Part shown: in pieces, positions 5,588 to 12,258 of the stretch
How the letters are laid out: every line of letters begins with the position of its first letter
Position numbering within the stretch: position 1 is the first letter of the stretch
Virus record (IMG/VR): IMGVR_UViG_3300030116_003998
Span: 1-22,624 of that record
From: a virus
DNA length: 22,624 nucleotides
Direction: 5' to 3' (one strand)
Position numbers and translations under genes: made by a program
Notes under the pieces: model-generated
Database searches by the model: none
What the model was told of the DNA's origin: nothing
What the model saw: the letters and a program-made list of their open reading frames with translations, nothing else

Positions 5588-6236
5588 GGCTTGTCCATGT
5601 AGGCGTATGCTACATAGCATACACCATTTCACATGCCTACGCGTAGTGAATCTACGCCAAGCCCTGCTATCTACTAAGTATAAAACAAGCTGGACACTTG
5701 CGTAAAGGTTAGTAGGTAGCACGATATCTATACGAGATTGATGTTCTCAACTGTTGCATTGCAACCAATAAATTATTCAATAAGTTGTAGGTATCGTGCT
5801 ATCTATCTATTACATAGTACTCCCTGTACAAGTCGTGCAAACGATATAGGTAGGTAGCTTAGAGCAGACACTTCACGAGAGTGAGAACTTTGTATACAAA
5901 TAGTTATGGGTAAGTTAACTGCTTATCAGCGTAGTAGGTGTTTATATTTTTCCCTACATATATTGTTACGCTGTATGTGAAGCGATAGTGTCTGTTCTAG
6001 GCTATCTATCACATCATTAAATAGGGCATTGGATTGTTTGCCCTTTGTGTGAGTGTTGTGATGATAGAAGTAACTACTGTGATAGTTGCTCGTTACTTAT
6101 AAGTAGGAGTCAGTACTTTACAGCCCTGTTTGAAACTGATGACCGAAGTGTAGGTAGCGAGAGGTGTATATTCAGGGAATCCCCTTCCCAATTACTTGCC
6201 GTAATTTGCGTACGATGTACACCTCTCGTTATCTAT
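5588..6236 (+). ncRNA. very large multi-domain structured RNA, about 650 nt
   Basis: No credible gene lies here, yet complementary arms cover most of it. Domain A (5588-5663): GGCTTG/CAAGCC closes a junction of GTAGGC/GCCTAC (5599-5604 with 5635-5640, capped by GTATGC/GCATAC) and hairpin GCGTAG/CTACGC (5641-5657), with almost no unpaired joints. After it, seven segments pair in series: 5666-5675 with 5711-5720; 5717-5726 with 5792-5801; 5798-5810 with 5846-5858; 5855-5872 with 5987-6004 (18 bp); 6001-6012 with 6148-6158; 6150-6169 with 6217-6236 (20 bp). The non-Watson-Crick pairs in these stems are G.U on the + strand, not A.C, which fixes the strand; the 6001/6148 stem also needs one bulged base. 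Inner hairpins include TCGT-GCAA-ACGA (5833-5844) and TCAC-GAGA-GTGA (5873-5884), both with GNRA loops, CAGCGTA/TACGCTG, GGGAA/TTCCC and AATTAC/GTAATT. Its 3' end abuts the ribosome binding site of the 6249 gene. It resembles large ornate phage RNAs in style; the family is unknown. Confidence 0.85.
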
Positions 6237-6248
6237 CAAAGGAGAAAA

Positions 6249-6392
6249 ATGTTATGTGATAACTGTAAACAAGGCGAGATGTCCGTAGTAGGTCAACTTG
6301 CAAATGTTAAATCAACTGTACTCAACATAGTGAAGTGTTGGACTTGTGGGTATGGTAGTGTTCGCAAACTCAACACAAAGAGGAGGTTGTAA
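6249..6392 (+). CDS. 47-residue zinc-ribbon protein
   Basis: The frame reads MLCDNCKQGEMSVVGQLANV and later CWTCG, a two-knuckle zinc ribbon with a basic tail. I chose the ATG at 6249 because AAAGGAG sits just before it; the same frame stays open upstream to a TTG at 6045, but that part overlaps strong RNA stems and has no ribosome binding site. It is the first gene of the operon that follows the large RNA, and its stop overlaps the next start as TAATG. Function unknown. Confidence 0.72.
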   Translation: MLCDNCKQGEMSVVGQLANVKSTVLNIVKCWTCGYGSVRKLNTKRRL

Positions 6393-6739
6393 TGACCGAC
6401 AATGTCATAGGCAATGTATTCAAGACAAGCAATAATACAGAGCCTATTAAGGGTAAACGCCCTTTGACTAAGGAAGAAAAGCAAATGAGATACTTTGACA
6501 AGAACTCAAAGATTCTTAACAAAGTAAAGAAAAATCCTATGACTTGGTATGTCTTTGATATGCAAGAGGACAATGCTGAGAACTATGGGAATATGAGAAC
6601 TCGTTGTACTAGGTACAGAGTAGTCCTAAAAGACTTAGGATTTGAGTTTCGTGTTACTTATAGAGAAGGAGATAAAGGCTTCATCTACTTACTAGTGAGG
6701 TATAACGACTCTGGTATGTCAAATGAAGAAGAACAATAA
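6392..6739 (+). CDS. 115-residue hypothetical protein
   Basis: The start is coupled to the zinc-ribbon gene and preceded by GAGGAGG. It has a Lys-rich N-terminal half (KRPLTKEEKQMRYFDKNSK) and a C-terminal half with alternating hydrophobic and charged residues (RYRVVLKDLGFEFRVTYREG), likely a small alpha/beta fold. No family is recognised. Its place in the operon upstream of the MoxR/VWA pair suggests co-expression only. Confidence 0.75.
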   Translation: MTDNVIGNVFKTSNNTEPIKGKRPLTKEEKQMRYFDKNSKILNKVKKNPMTWYVFDMQEDNAENYGNMRTRCTRYRVVLKDLGFEFRVTYREGDKGFIYLLVRYNDSGMSNEEEQ

Positions 6740-6755
6740 ATAAAGGAGGGCTAAT

Positions 6756-7349
6756 ATGTCAAAAGAATTTTATGATTTTGACAGTGATGCAGAGCATTGG
6801 ACTGAGATGTTTGAACAAGCAAGAAATCTTGGATTCAATCCTTTGCTACCAGCAAGTAACTTCCCACCCAGAATATTTGGGCTGAGGTCGTTACGGCTAG
6901 ACAAAGAAAAAGAAAATGGGAGCTTAACAGGAGATTGGTATTTTGCACCAAAAAATAATCCTGTTGAACTAGTCATGGACTATTTCATGAAACTAGTAGA
7001 GAACAATACTAAAGAAATAGTTAGAGCTTTTGCTTACTTCACAGCACAAGTAATGGAGGACGGAGTAAGTGATGGTGTCATTGACTTAAGCGAGTGTAAG
7101 AAACCAGAGGACTATGCAAAAGTCTTTTGTGATGTGGTTGCACAAGGAGCTCTTATGACAACGAAAGGCAAGACTTGGAAACGCTTTCTAGAAGGCGTAC
7201 AAGTAGAAATGCCTGAAGTAGTTGTACTTGGACACCCTGATGCAGTAGCAAATATGGTGGCGACTACTAATGGAAAAGACTTTGAGGAAATGAGAAACGC
7301 AAATGTTGATGACTTCCTTAAAAATGTCTTTAAACAAGAGGAGGAATAA
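6756..7349 (+). CDS. 197-residue protein of unknown function
   Basis: An AAAGGAGG ribosome binding site precedes the ATG at good spacing, one of the strongest in the operon. The protein is acidic with a hydrophobic helical middle (IVRAFAYFTAQVMEDGVSDG) and a later segment VEMPEVVVLGHPDAVANMVA. There is no clear catalytic motif or membrane span. It ends with the EEE tail seen in several proteins of this operon. It shares one base with the following gene. Confidence 0.8.
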   Translation: MSKEFYDFDSDAEHWTEMFEQARNLGFNPLLPASNFPPRIFGLRSLRLDKEKENGSLTGDWYFAPKNNPVELVMDYFMKLVENNTKEIVRAFAYFTAQVMEDGVSDGVIDLSECKKPEDYAKVFCDVVAQGALMTTKGKTWKRFLEGVQVEMPEVVVLGHPDAVANMVATTNGKDFEEMRNANVDDFLKNVFKQEEE

Positions 7350-7594
7350 TGCCTGAAGCAATCAAATCTCACGACATTATCTCGTTTGTACATTGTCGTA
7401 TGTGTAACGAGGAGTGGGAAATGAGTGATAAAAGCATGAGTCCTCGTGAATACGCACATATAGAAGTTGGTATCAATATAGATAACCAAATTCTAATTGG
7501 TTGTGTTAGACACAACGCACATATAGCAGCGTTTACTTTGTATGAGCAAGTAAACATGGAGGCTATGGGAAGGAATTGTGATTGTTGTGAGTAA
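7349..7594 (+). CDS. 81-residue Cys/His-rich protein
   Basis: It is coupled to the upstream gene by TAATG. It contains CRMC near residue 16, a central GCVRHNAH segment and CDCC at the C-terminus, which could coordinate one zinc ion or more. The remainder has an amphipathic pattern. It is not recognised as a family. It is another of the many short Cys-pair proteins encoded in the early region. Confidence 0.72.
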   Translation: MPEAIKSHDIISFVHCRMCNEEWEMSDKSMSPREYAHIEVGINIDNQILIGCVRHNAHIAAFTLYEQVNMEAMGRNCDCCE

Positions 7595-7787
7595 CGAGGA
7601 AATAAAGAAGTTCGTAACTAGTGTCGTAAGACCTGTTATGCACGAGGAATTAAACAGTTTCATTGCAGAGTGCAATGATATTGAGTTTCTTGAGGAAATT
7701 TGTGAGTGGTCTAGAGAAAGACAAGAACTCATAAAAAAGTACGGAGGGAAACTCGCTAACTATGGGAGAAAAACACATGGAAAATAA
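7578..7787 (+). CDS. 69-residue helical protein, GTG start
   Basis: The frame overlaps the upstream gene by 17 bases. The GTG at 7578 has GGAAGGA just upstream, with rather short spacing; a second in-frame GTG at 7587 is the alternative and would overlap by 8 bases. The protein is strongly helical and charged (IKKFVTSVVRPVMHEELNSF, then a Glu/Arg-rich stretch). No domain is recognised. It overlaps the next start, so all three genes are translationally linked. Confidence 0.65.
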   Translation: MIVVSNEEIKKFVTSVVRPVMHEELNSFIAECNDIEFLEEICEWSRERQELIKKYGGKLANYGRKTHGK

Positions 7788-8274
7788 TGATGGATTGAAT
7801 CCAGAAATAGAAACTATGTTAACCAACATAGGTAAAGACATAAGTGATGCGACTATACCAAAGAAGCATGTTGCTATCACTAGAGATATATTACAATATC
7901 TCAACGAACTATCAGTAGACATAGGGTACAACCAAAGTCTTGCTGATTGGTTATTTGAGGACAGCCAAGACAAACAGATAGATAAGAAGTTTCCTGTCTT
8001 TCTGCGACTTGTTGTACCTCATCACTTTATAGCAGGAGAGCCAAGTGATACACATTACCGAACTATTTGGGAATTTGTATTTACTGATGACTATGAGAAT
8101 AGCCATACAGGTATGGTAGATATTCCTGCCGAAGCATACGAACTACTACCAGAAGTACCACCAGCAGTACAAGTTGATGAAGCTACTTATGATGTATGGT
8201 CGTCTATGGATACGGAGTCTATTACTAATGACTTCATTACACAAGTAGAGAGTCTACTTAAGGAGGAGGAATAA
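7777..8274 (+). CDS. 165-residue acidic protein
   Basis: I chose the ATG at 7777 because GGGAG sits 8 bases upstream; an in-frame ATG at 7762 has no such site. The protein begins MENNDGLNPEIETMLTNIGK, is acidic throughout and contains a beta-rich middle (FPVFLRLVVPHHFIAGEP...YRTIWEFVF). It ends KEEE, and its stop overlaps the ATPase start as TAATG. No family is recognised. The tight coupling to the MoxR-like ATPase makes an accessory or substrate role plausible. Confidence 0.75.
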   Translation: MENNDGLNPEIETMLTNIGKDISDATIPKKHVAITRDILQYLNELSVDIGYNQSLADWLFEDSQDKQIDKKFPVFLRLVVPHHFIAGEPSDTHYRTIWEFVFTDDYENSHTGMVDIPAEAYELLPEVPPAVQVDEATYDVWSSMDTESITNDFITQVESLLKEEE

Positions 8275-8993
8275 TGGAGAATCAATGGACATTACTTGAG
8301 GAAGTAATTAAGTCCCCAAGAATATTGCTCTATGGTAAGCCCGGTACAGGTAAAACCTATTCAGCAATGAAACTTGGTATGAAGAAAAACAAACCAAGAA
8401 AATCTATTACGCTAACACCAGAAACTACTGCGACTGATTTGGTCGGTCATTACATACTAGCTGGTAACAATGGTATGGTATGGAACGATGGCGTTGCAGT
8501 CCAGATGTGGAAGCAAGGTGGTAGGTTAGTAATTAACGAGATAGACCATGCAGGTCAAGATGTTAGTTCAATACTACATGCTCTACTTGATGATGTAGAG
8601 TTTGCAGAGATGACACTTCCTAATGAGGAGAAAGAAATTGTTAGACCTGCAAAGGGATTCCAAGTCATAGCAACTATGAACGGAGAGCCTGAGGACTTGA
8701 GCGAAGCATTGAGGGACAGATTCCCTATCAAGATTAATATTGATACGATACACCCTCAAGCTATTGAGAGTCTTACACCAAAGATTGCTAGTGTAATGCA
8801 AGATATTGAAGGTACTGATAGTTCTATTCGTAGCTTTATGGAACTAGACAGACTCATTAACAAGCAAGGAGTTGATGTTACTACGGCTTGTTTTGCAGTA
8901 TTTGGAGCTAGTGAATCCTTTGCTGAAACTATGGTAGAAGCCTTAACTGTCGTTGATAGTGATGAAGCATTTACCGAAAACGAAAACAACTAA
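8274..8993 (+). CDS. MoxR-type AAA+ ATPase
   Basis: An ATP-driven remodelling enzyme of the MoxR/CobS type. Walker A GKPGTGKT is at residues 21-28, Walker B LVINEID at 85-91, the sensor-1 segment ATMN at 133-136 and an arginine-finger-like RDRF at 147-150. At 239 residues it is close to a minimal AAA+ module, shorter than cellular MoxR proteins (around 300), so the C-terminal lid is reduced. The next gene, coupled by TAATG, encodes a VWA-domain protein. MoxR and VWA partners work together in metal chelatases and in RavA-ViaA or NorQ-NorD systems; the ATPase would form a ring that acts on a target through the VWA subunit. CobS-like genes also occur in cyanophages. The target here is unknown. 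Confidence 0.9.
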   Translation: MENQWTLLEEVIKSPRILLYGKPGTGKTYSAMKLGMKKNKPRKSITLTPETTATDLVGHYILAGNNGMVWNDGVAVQMWKQGGRLVINEIDHAGQDVSSILHALLDDVEFAEMTLPNEEKEIVRPAKGFQVIATMNGEPEDLSEALRDRFPIKINIDTIHPQAIESLTPKIASVMQDIEGTDSSIRSFMELDRLINKQGVDVTTACFAVFGASESFAETMVEALTVVDSDEAFTENENN

Positions 8994-10678
8994 TGCTATT
9001 CAAAGCTAGAAAATCGAGTAAGCAGTTACCAAAGAGCTTACCTAACCTAGCATTGCAAGGCAACAAGATACAAAGATATACTTATGAGAAAGACAAAAGT
9101 GTATCTGCTACTAGGCATGGTATACCTATACCAAGTTCCTCGTATGATACTCAGCATGATGTTAATAGGGCAATGTTATTACAAACCCTGCGTAAGAAAT
9201 ACTTTAGTCGTGCTATGTACAGAGGAGAGATTGATTGGGATATTATGTCTGTTGCTCAAACTCTTTGTATCTTGCCTATTGCAAGAGCAGTCTTAGTAAA
9301 AACATCTAAGGAATTGAGTAAATACTCAAGTAACTTACAAGATGAACACAATGGACAAAGCTACAATGTTTCTAATTATCTACCAAAGATGAGTTATAGA
9401 AACTTTACTTACTATGTAGACCAACTAGTTGACTTACTATATACGGAACTAGACAAGAATAAATCTAGTGATGATATTAGTAAGACACTTACGAGTTTTG
9501 CAATCAAAACATTTGGCTTTACTAGAAATGGTATAGGTCAACTGTATGGTGATGATTGGAGCGATACGATAGAGAGTGCAGTTCGTAGAAATGCACCATT
9601 GCAAATAGTTAGGAACGATGCTGAACTTAAATGGGAAGTATCTGCTGTGCATAGAGTTGTTAACTCAAGTCTGGAAAATCTCAATAGTGCTATTAGATAT
9701 ATTAATAAGCGTAAGAGACCTTCTAAGTGGAGTTATGATAATGAGGAGGAGCGTTGGAAAATTCGGTATTTGAAGTTCCAACCTACCAAACATGCTAGAA
9801 AAGTATACAATATGTTATATGATAGACATGAGTGGTACTCTAATCATTGGAAAAGTATACTAACAGGTATACCTTCTGTTGTTAATGGAGAAGTAGGCGA
9901 TATGTCTAAACTTGATAAAGTTAAAAGTCAAACACAAAAAGACAGAGATACTAAATTACAAGAGTTGGCTATGCCTAAGTATATTGATGATTCACTTGCT
10001 AAAAAGATTGTTACAAAAGCAGAGAGAAACTTTAAACATGCTGTTGACTACCTAAGTAATAATGGTGGTGTGCATGGTAAAGCTAAACTGCATGTGTTCA
10101 AAGGCAACAAAGCTATTCGCAAAGCGTTACAAAAACTAACAGTAACTCAAGGCGAGTATGGTGTAAAACCAAGAAATGTACATAGAATCATTACTGATAG
10201 AAAAGTATTCAAACAAAGAAAACATATTGCAGGTGGTAGCATAATGATTGACTGCTCTGGAAGTATGGGCTTTACTAGTGATGATGTACGAGAAATTGTA
10301 GAAATATTACCAGCTACTAATATGGCTGGTTATGTAGGGTATGGTAATACTATCAATGGATATGACGGAGATATTAGAATCATAGCTAAAGATGGTCGTA
10401 TGGATACAACAGCGATAGACAAACTAATGGACTATGGTTGTAACTCTATTGACCTAGAAGCTCTCAAATGGTTGGCTAAGTTACCTAAGCCAAGAATTTG
10501 GGTTAGCGACATGCAAGTGGTTGGTGTACAGGATAACGAATCTGGTAGTACACAAACACTATCACATGATAAAGTCATGGAGATTTTTAGATTCATGACT
10601 CTTAATGAAATTATACCTATCAATGACATAGAACATGTCAAAGAGTATGCTAAACAGTATGCTAGATATGTAGGTTAA
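8993..10678 (+). CDS. VWA-domain partner of the MoxR ATPase (CobT-like)
   Basis: This 561-residue protein has a C-terminal von Willebrand A-like domain from about residue 414. The MIDAS metal site shows as DCSGSMG at 420-426, with a later WVSDMQ segment that could supply another acidic residue. The first 400 residues are helical and basic, with no recognised domain, and probably recognise the target. The gene overlaps the ATPase by one base and ends the operon; its stop codon overlaps the first base of a structured RNA element and a strong terminator follows. The pairing is the main evidence for joint function as a remodelling machine, in virion assembly or against a host complex. It is intact, with no sign of truncation. 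Confidence 0.85.
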   Translation: MLFKARKSSKQLPKSLPNLALQGNKIQRYTYEKDKSVSATRHGIPIPSSSYDTQHDVNRAMLLQTLRKKYFSRAMYRGEIDWDIMSVAQTLCILPIARAVLVKTSKELSKYSSNLQDEHNGQSYNVSNYLPKMSYRNFTYYVDQLVDLLYTELDKNKSSDDISKTLTSFAIKTFGFTRNGIGQLYGDDWSDTIESAVRRNAPLQIVRNDAELKWEVSAVHRVVNSSLENLNSAIRYINKRKRPSKWSYDNEEERWKIRYLKFQPTKHARKVYNMLYDRHEWYSNHWKSILTGIPSVVNGEVGDMSKLDKVKSQTQKDRDTKLQELAMPKYIDDSLAKKIVTKAERNFKHAVDYLSNNGGVHGKAKLHVFKGNKAIRKALQKLTVTQGEYGVKPRNVHRIITDRKVFKQRKHIAGGSIMIDCSGSMGFTSDDVREIVEILPATNMAGYVGYGNTINGYDGDIRIIAKDGRMDTTAIDKLMDYGCNSIDLEALKWLAKLPKPRIWVSDMQVVGVQDNESGSTQTLSHDKVMEIFRFMTLNEIIPINDIEHVKEYAKQYARYVG

Positions 10679-10735
10679 AGCTACTTAAGTCTAGCAATAG
10701 ACTAAGTATCTAGCAATAGATACCATAAGTAGCTT
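10678..10735 (+). ncRNA. three-way-junction RNA with twin GCAA-capped hairpins
   Basis: A perfect 10-bp closing stem AAGCTACTTA/TAAGTAGCTT encloses two hairpins, AGTCTA-GCAA-TAGACT (10688-10703) and GTATCTA-GCAA-TAGATAC (10706-10723). Joints are 0 to 2 bases. Both loops are the GNRA tetraloop GCAA on the + strand. It starts at the last base of the VWA gene stop codon and ends 4 bases before the terminator stem, so it is the 3' end of the operon transcript. Confidence 0.8.
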
Positions 10736-10739
10736 ATAA

Positions 10740-10788
10740 ATGCCCCCCAAGTGTGTGGTTGTTCGCACATTGGGGGGCATTTTTTTTT
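10740..10788 (+). terminator. strong rho-independent terminator of the MoxR/VWA operon
   Basis: An 11-bp stem ATGCCCCCCAA/TTGGGGGGCAT (10740-10750 with 10770-10780), with further inner pairing (TGTG/CACA), is followed by eight T and then a second T run. Confidence 0.92.
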
Positions 10789-10844
10789 GTTTTTTTTTCT
10801 ATGCATATGCATATACATGCTTATAAAATAATTCTATTTAATAC

Positions 10845-10872
10845 TTGTATATAGGGCGAACAATGATATGAT
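10845..10872 (+). promoter_or_regulatory. promoter of the second early operon, possibly leaderless
   Basis: -35 TTGTAT (10845-10850), a 16-base spacer and -10 TATGAT (10867-10872). The ATG of the next gene begins 7 bases after the -10, where transcription would be expected to start, and there is no ribosome binding site. Two overlapping TATGCATA motifs lie just upstream at 10800-10813. Confidence 0.62.
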
Positions 10873-10878
10873 TACCAC

Positions 10879-11148
10879 ATGAGCGATAAGAAAAACATAG
10901 AGGAGCTACTTGAAATGGCTTACTCTAAAAAACAGGGAGGTGTTACTGCATGGTATTTACAAGTACCAGATGAAGTAAAACCATTTGTTGAGGGCATAGA
11001 AGTCCTTGTCAAAGAAGGTAAAAAACCAAACTCTACTGCTGTAAGTAGAATCTTAACAGAGGAATACAAGTTCAAAGTATCTAGAGCTGGTGTTAACAGG
11101 TGGCTATCATACTTAAAGGAAAAACATGAACAAGAACGAGGAAGCTAA
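10879..11148 (+). CDS. 89-residue HTH-like protein
   Basis: The C-terminal half (NSTAVSRILTEEYKFKVSRA then GVNRWLSYLKEK) has the spacing of a helix-turn-helix, so DNA binding is likely. The protein is small and Lys-rich. It is the first gene of the operon with metallophosphoesterase and annealing genes, directly at the promoter and without a ribosome binding site, a position common for early regulators. It overlaps the next gene by 23 bases. A recombination-linked or small terminase role cannot be excluded. Confidence 0.72.
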   Translation: MSDKKNIEELLEMAYSKKQGGVTAWYLQVPDEVKPFVEGIEVLVKEGKKPNSTAVSRILTEEYKFKVSRAGVNRWLSYLKEKHEQERGS

Positions 11149-12175
11149 GTTAGTTAAACTCTTAGCAGAGGTTGAGAGTGATAAAATTACAGACCTTAAA
11201 AATACAAACAAAAGATTATTAAGGCAAATTGAAAAACTCAAAGACAAAAAAGCTGACTTAGTAGAAGCAGTATACAAAGGAGCTAAAGATGGTATGTCAA
11301 CTGTTACATTACCAAAAGTAAAAGCCCCTACTAAATCAAAAACAAAAGGGCAAGAAATCTGTGTCCCTTTACTAAGCGATATTCAACTCGCAAAAAATAC
11401 CGAAACATACAACTCTAAGATAGCATCAAAGAGAGTCATTAAATATGCAGAGAAAATCGTGAATCTCTCTCAGTTGCAGGGTGCAAACCACACTATTAAG
11501 AAATGTGTAGTTCTAGCACTTGGCGATATTGTGGAGGGTGAATTGATTTTTCCTGGACAAGCACATGAAATTGACAGTTCACTTTACAAACAAGTAACTG
11601 TTGATGGACCTGCTATGTTGTATGAGTTCTTTAGCATATTACTTTCTCACTTCGAGGAGGTTGAATGTTATTGGGTAATAGGTAATCATGGTGCGTTAGG
11701 TGGTAGGAGTCGTAGAGATTACAACCCTGAAACTAACGCAGACAGAATGCTAGGTAAGATAATGGAAACTATGTTCAAGAACGAGCCAAGAATGAAATGG
11801 CATATTCCTGAAAAGAAATGGTATACCATTGCTAATTTAGGAGTCAAAGCAAAGTTCTTTTGTTTTCATGGCGACAACATTAGAGGTAGTATGGGACTAC
11901 CTTTCTATGGATACAACAAAAAAATCTTAGGTTGGAAGGCATTAGCAAGTGCTGAACTGATGGAGGATTTTACACACGCAGTATGTGGACACTACCACAC
12001 ACCAACATCTCTATATCTAAATGATGTAAGAGTATGGGTAAACGGCTCAACTGAAAGTCATAATGGATATGCACTTGAACAGTTAGCTGCAATGGGTAGA
12101 CCATCACAATTCTGTTTGTTTGTAAAACCTTCTAAAGGAGTAACAGCAGAGTATCTAGTGAATTTAGAAGAATGA
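11126..12175 (+). CDS. calcineurin-like metallophosphoesterase
   Basis: A two-metal phosphoesterase, probably a phage nuclease or DNA-repair-type phosphatase. Motifs in order: SDIQ at 84-87, GD at 133-134, GNH at 186-188, FHGD around 247-250 and GHYH at 288-291. The first motif is D-x-Q instead of the common D-x-H. Residues 1-50 look like a charged coiled coil that could mediate assembly. The start has AAAGGA upstream and overlaps the HTH-like gene. Its neighbour downstream is a Rad52-like annealing protein, so a role in end processing for recombination, in the manner of SbcD-like nucleases, is plausible; no SbcC-like ATPase is encoded here. Confidence 0.85.
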   Translation: MNKNEEAKLVKLLAEVESDKITDLKNTNKRLLRQIEKLKDKKADLVEAVYKGAKDGMSTVTLPKVKAPTKSKTKGQEICVPLLSDIQLAKNTETYNSKIASKRVIKYAEKIVNLSQLQGANHTIKKCVVLALGDIVEGELIFPGQAHEIDSSLYKQVTVDGPAMLYEFFSILLSHFEEVECYWVIGNHGALGGRSRRDYNPETNADRMLGKIMETMFKNEPRMKWHIPEKKWYTIANLGVKAKFFCFHGDNIRGSMGLPFYGYNKKILGWKALASAELMEDFTHAVCGHYHTPTSLYLNDVRVWVNGSTESHNGYALEQLAAMGRPSQFCLFVKPSKGVTAEYLVNLEE

Positions 12176-12249
12176 AATTACAGTATCAAGTTATATCTCT
12201 AGGCATAGTAATCTATCTTGTAGGTATATTGACAGGCATGGCATTATAA
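12172..12249 (+). CDS. 25-residue single-span membrane peptide
   Basis: The ATG overlaps the previous stop as ATGA, and the stop lies in the AAGGAG ribosome binding site of the next gene. The frame is MKLQYQVISLGIVIYLVGIL plus TGMAL, almost entirely one transmembrane helix. Exact tiling supports translation. Function unknown. Confidence 0.6.
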   Translation: MKLQYQVISLGIVIYLVGILTGMAL

Positions 12250-12258
12250 GGAGTGCAA

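Noticed and set aside
6136-6150. CTGATGA...CGAA resembling a hammerhead ribozyme core
   Set aside because: There is no stem between CTGATGA and GAA, and no recognisable cleavage site or flanking stems in the right order; chance match.
5588-6236. A group I or group II self-splicing intron as explanation for the structured region
   Set aside because: The flanking genes are not two halves of one protein, and I could not find the conserved catalytic core or a domain V-like hairpin at the 3' end.
6045-6248. Upstream extension of the 6249 zinc-ribbon frame to a TTG start (extra 68 residues)
   Set aside because: It runs through the strongest RNA stems, has no ribosome binding site at the TTG, and a strong site precedes the ATG at 6249. 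Its Cys-rich appearance makes it not fully excluded.
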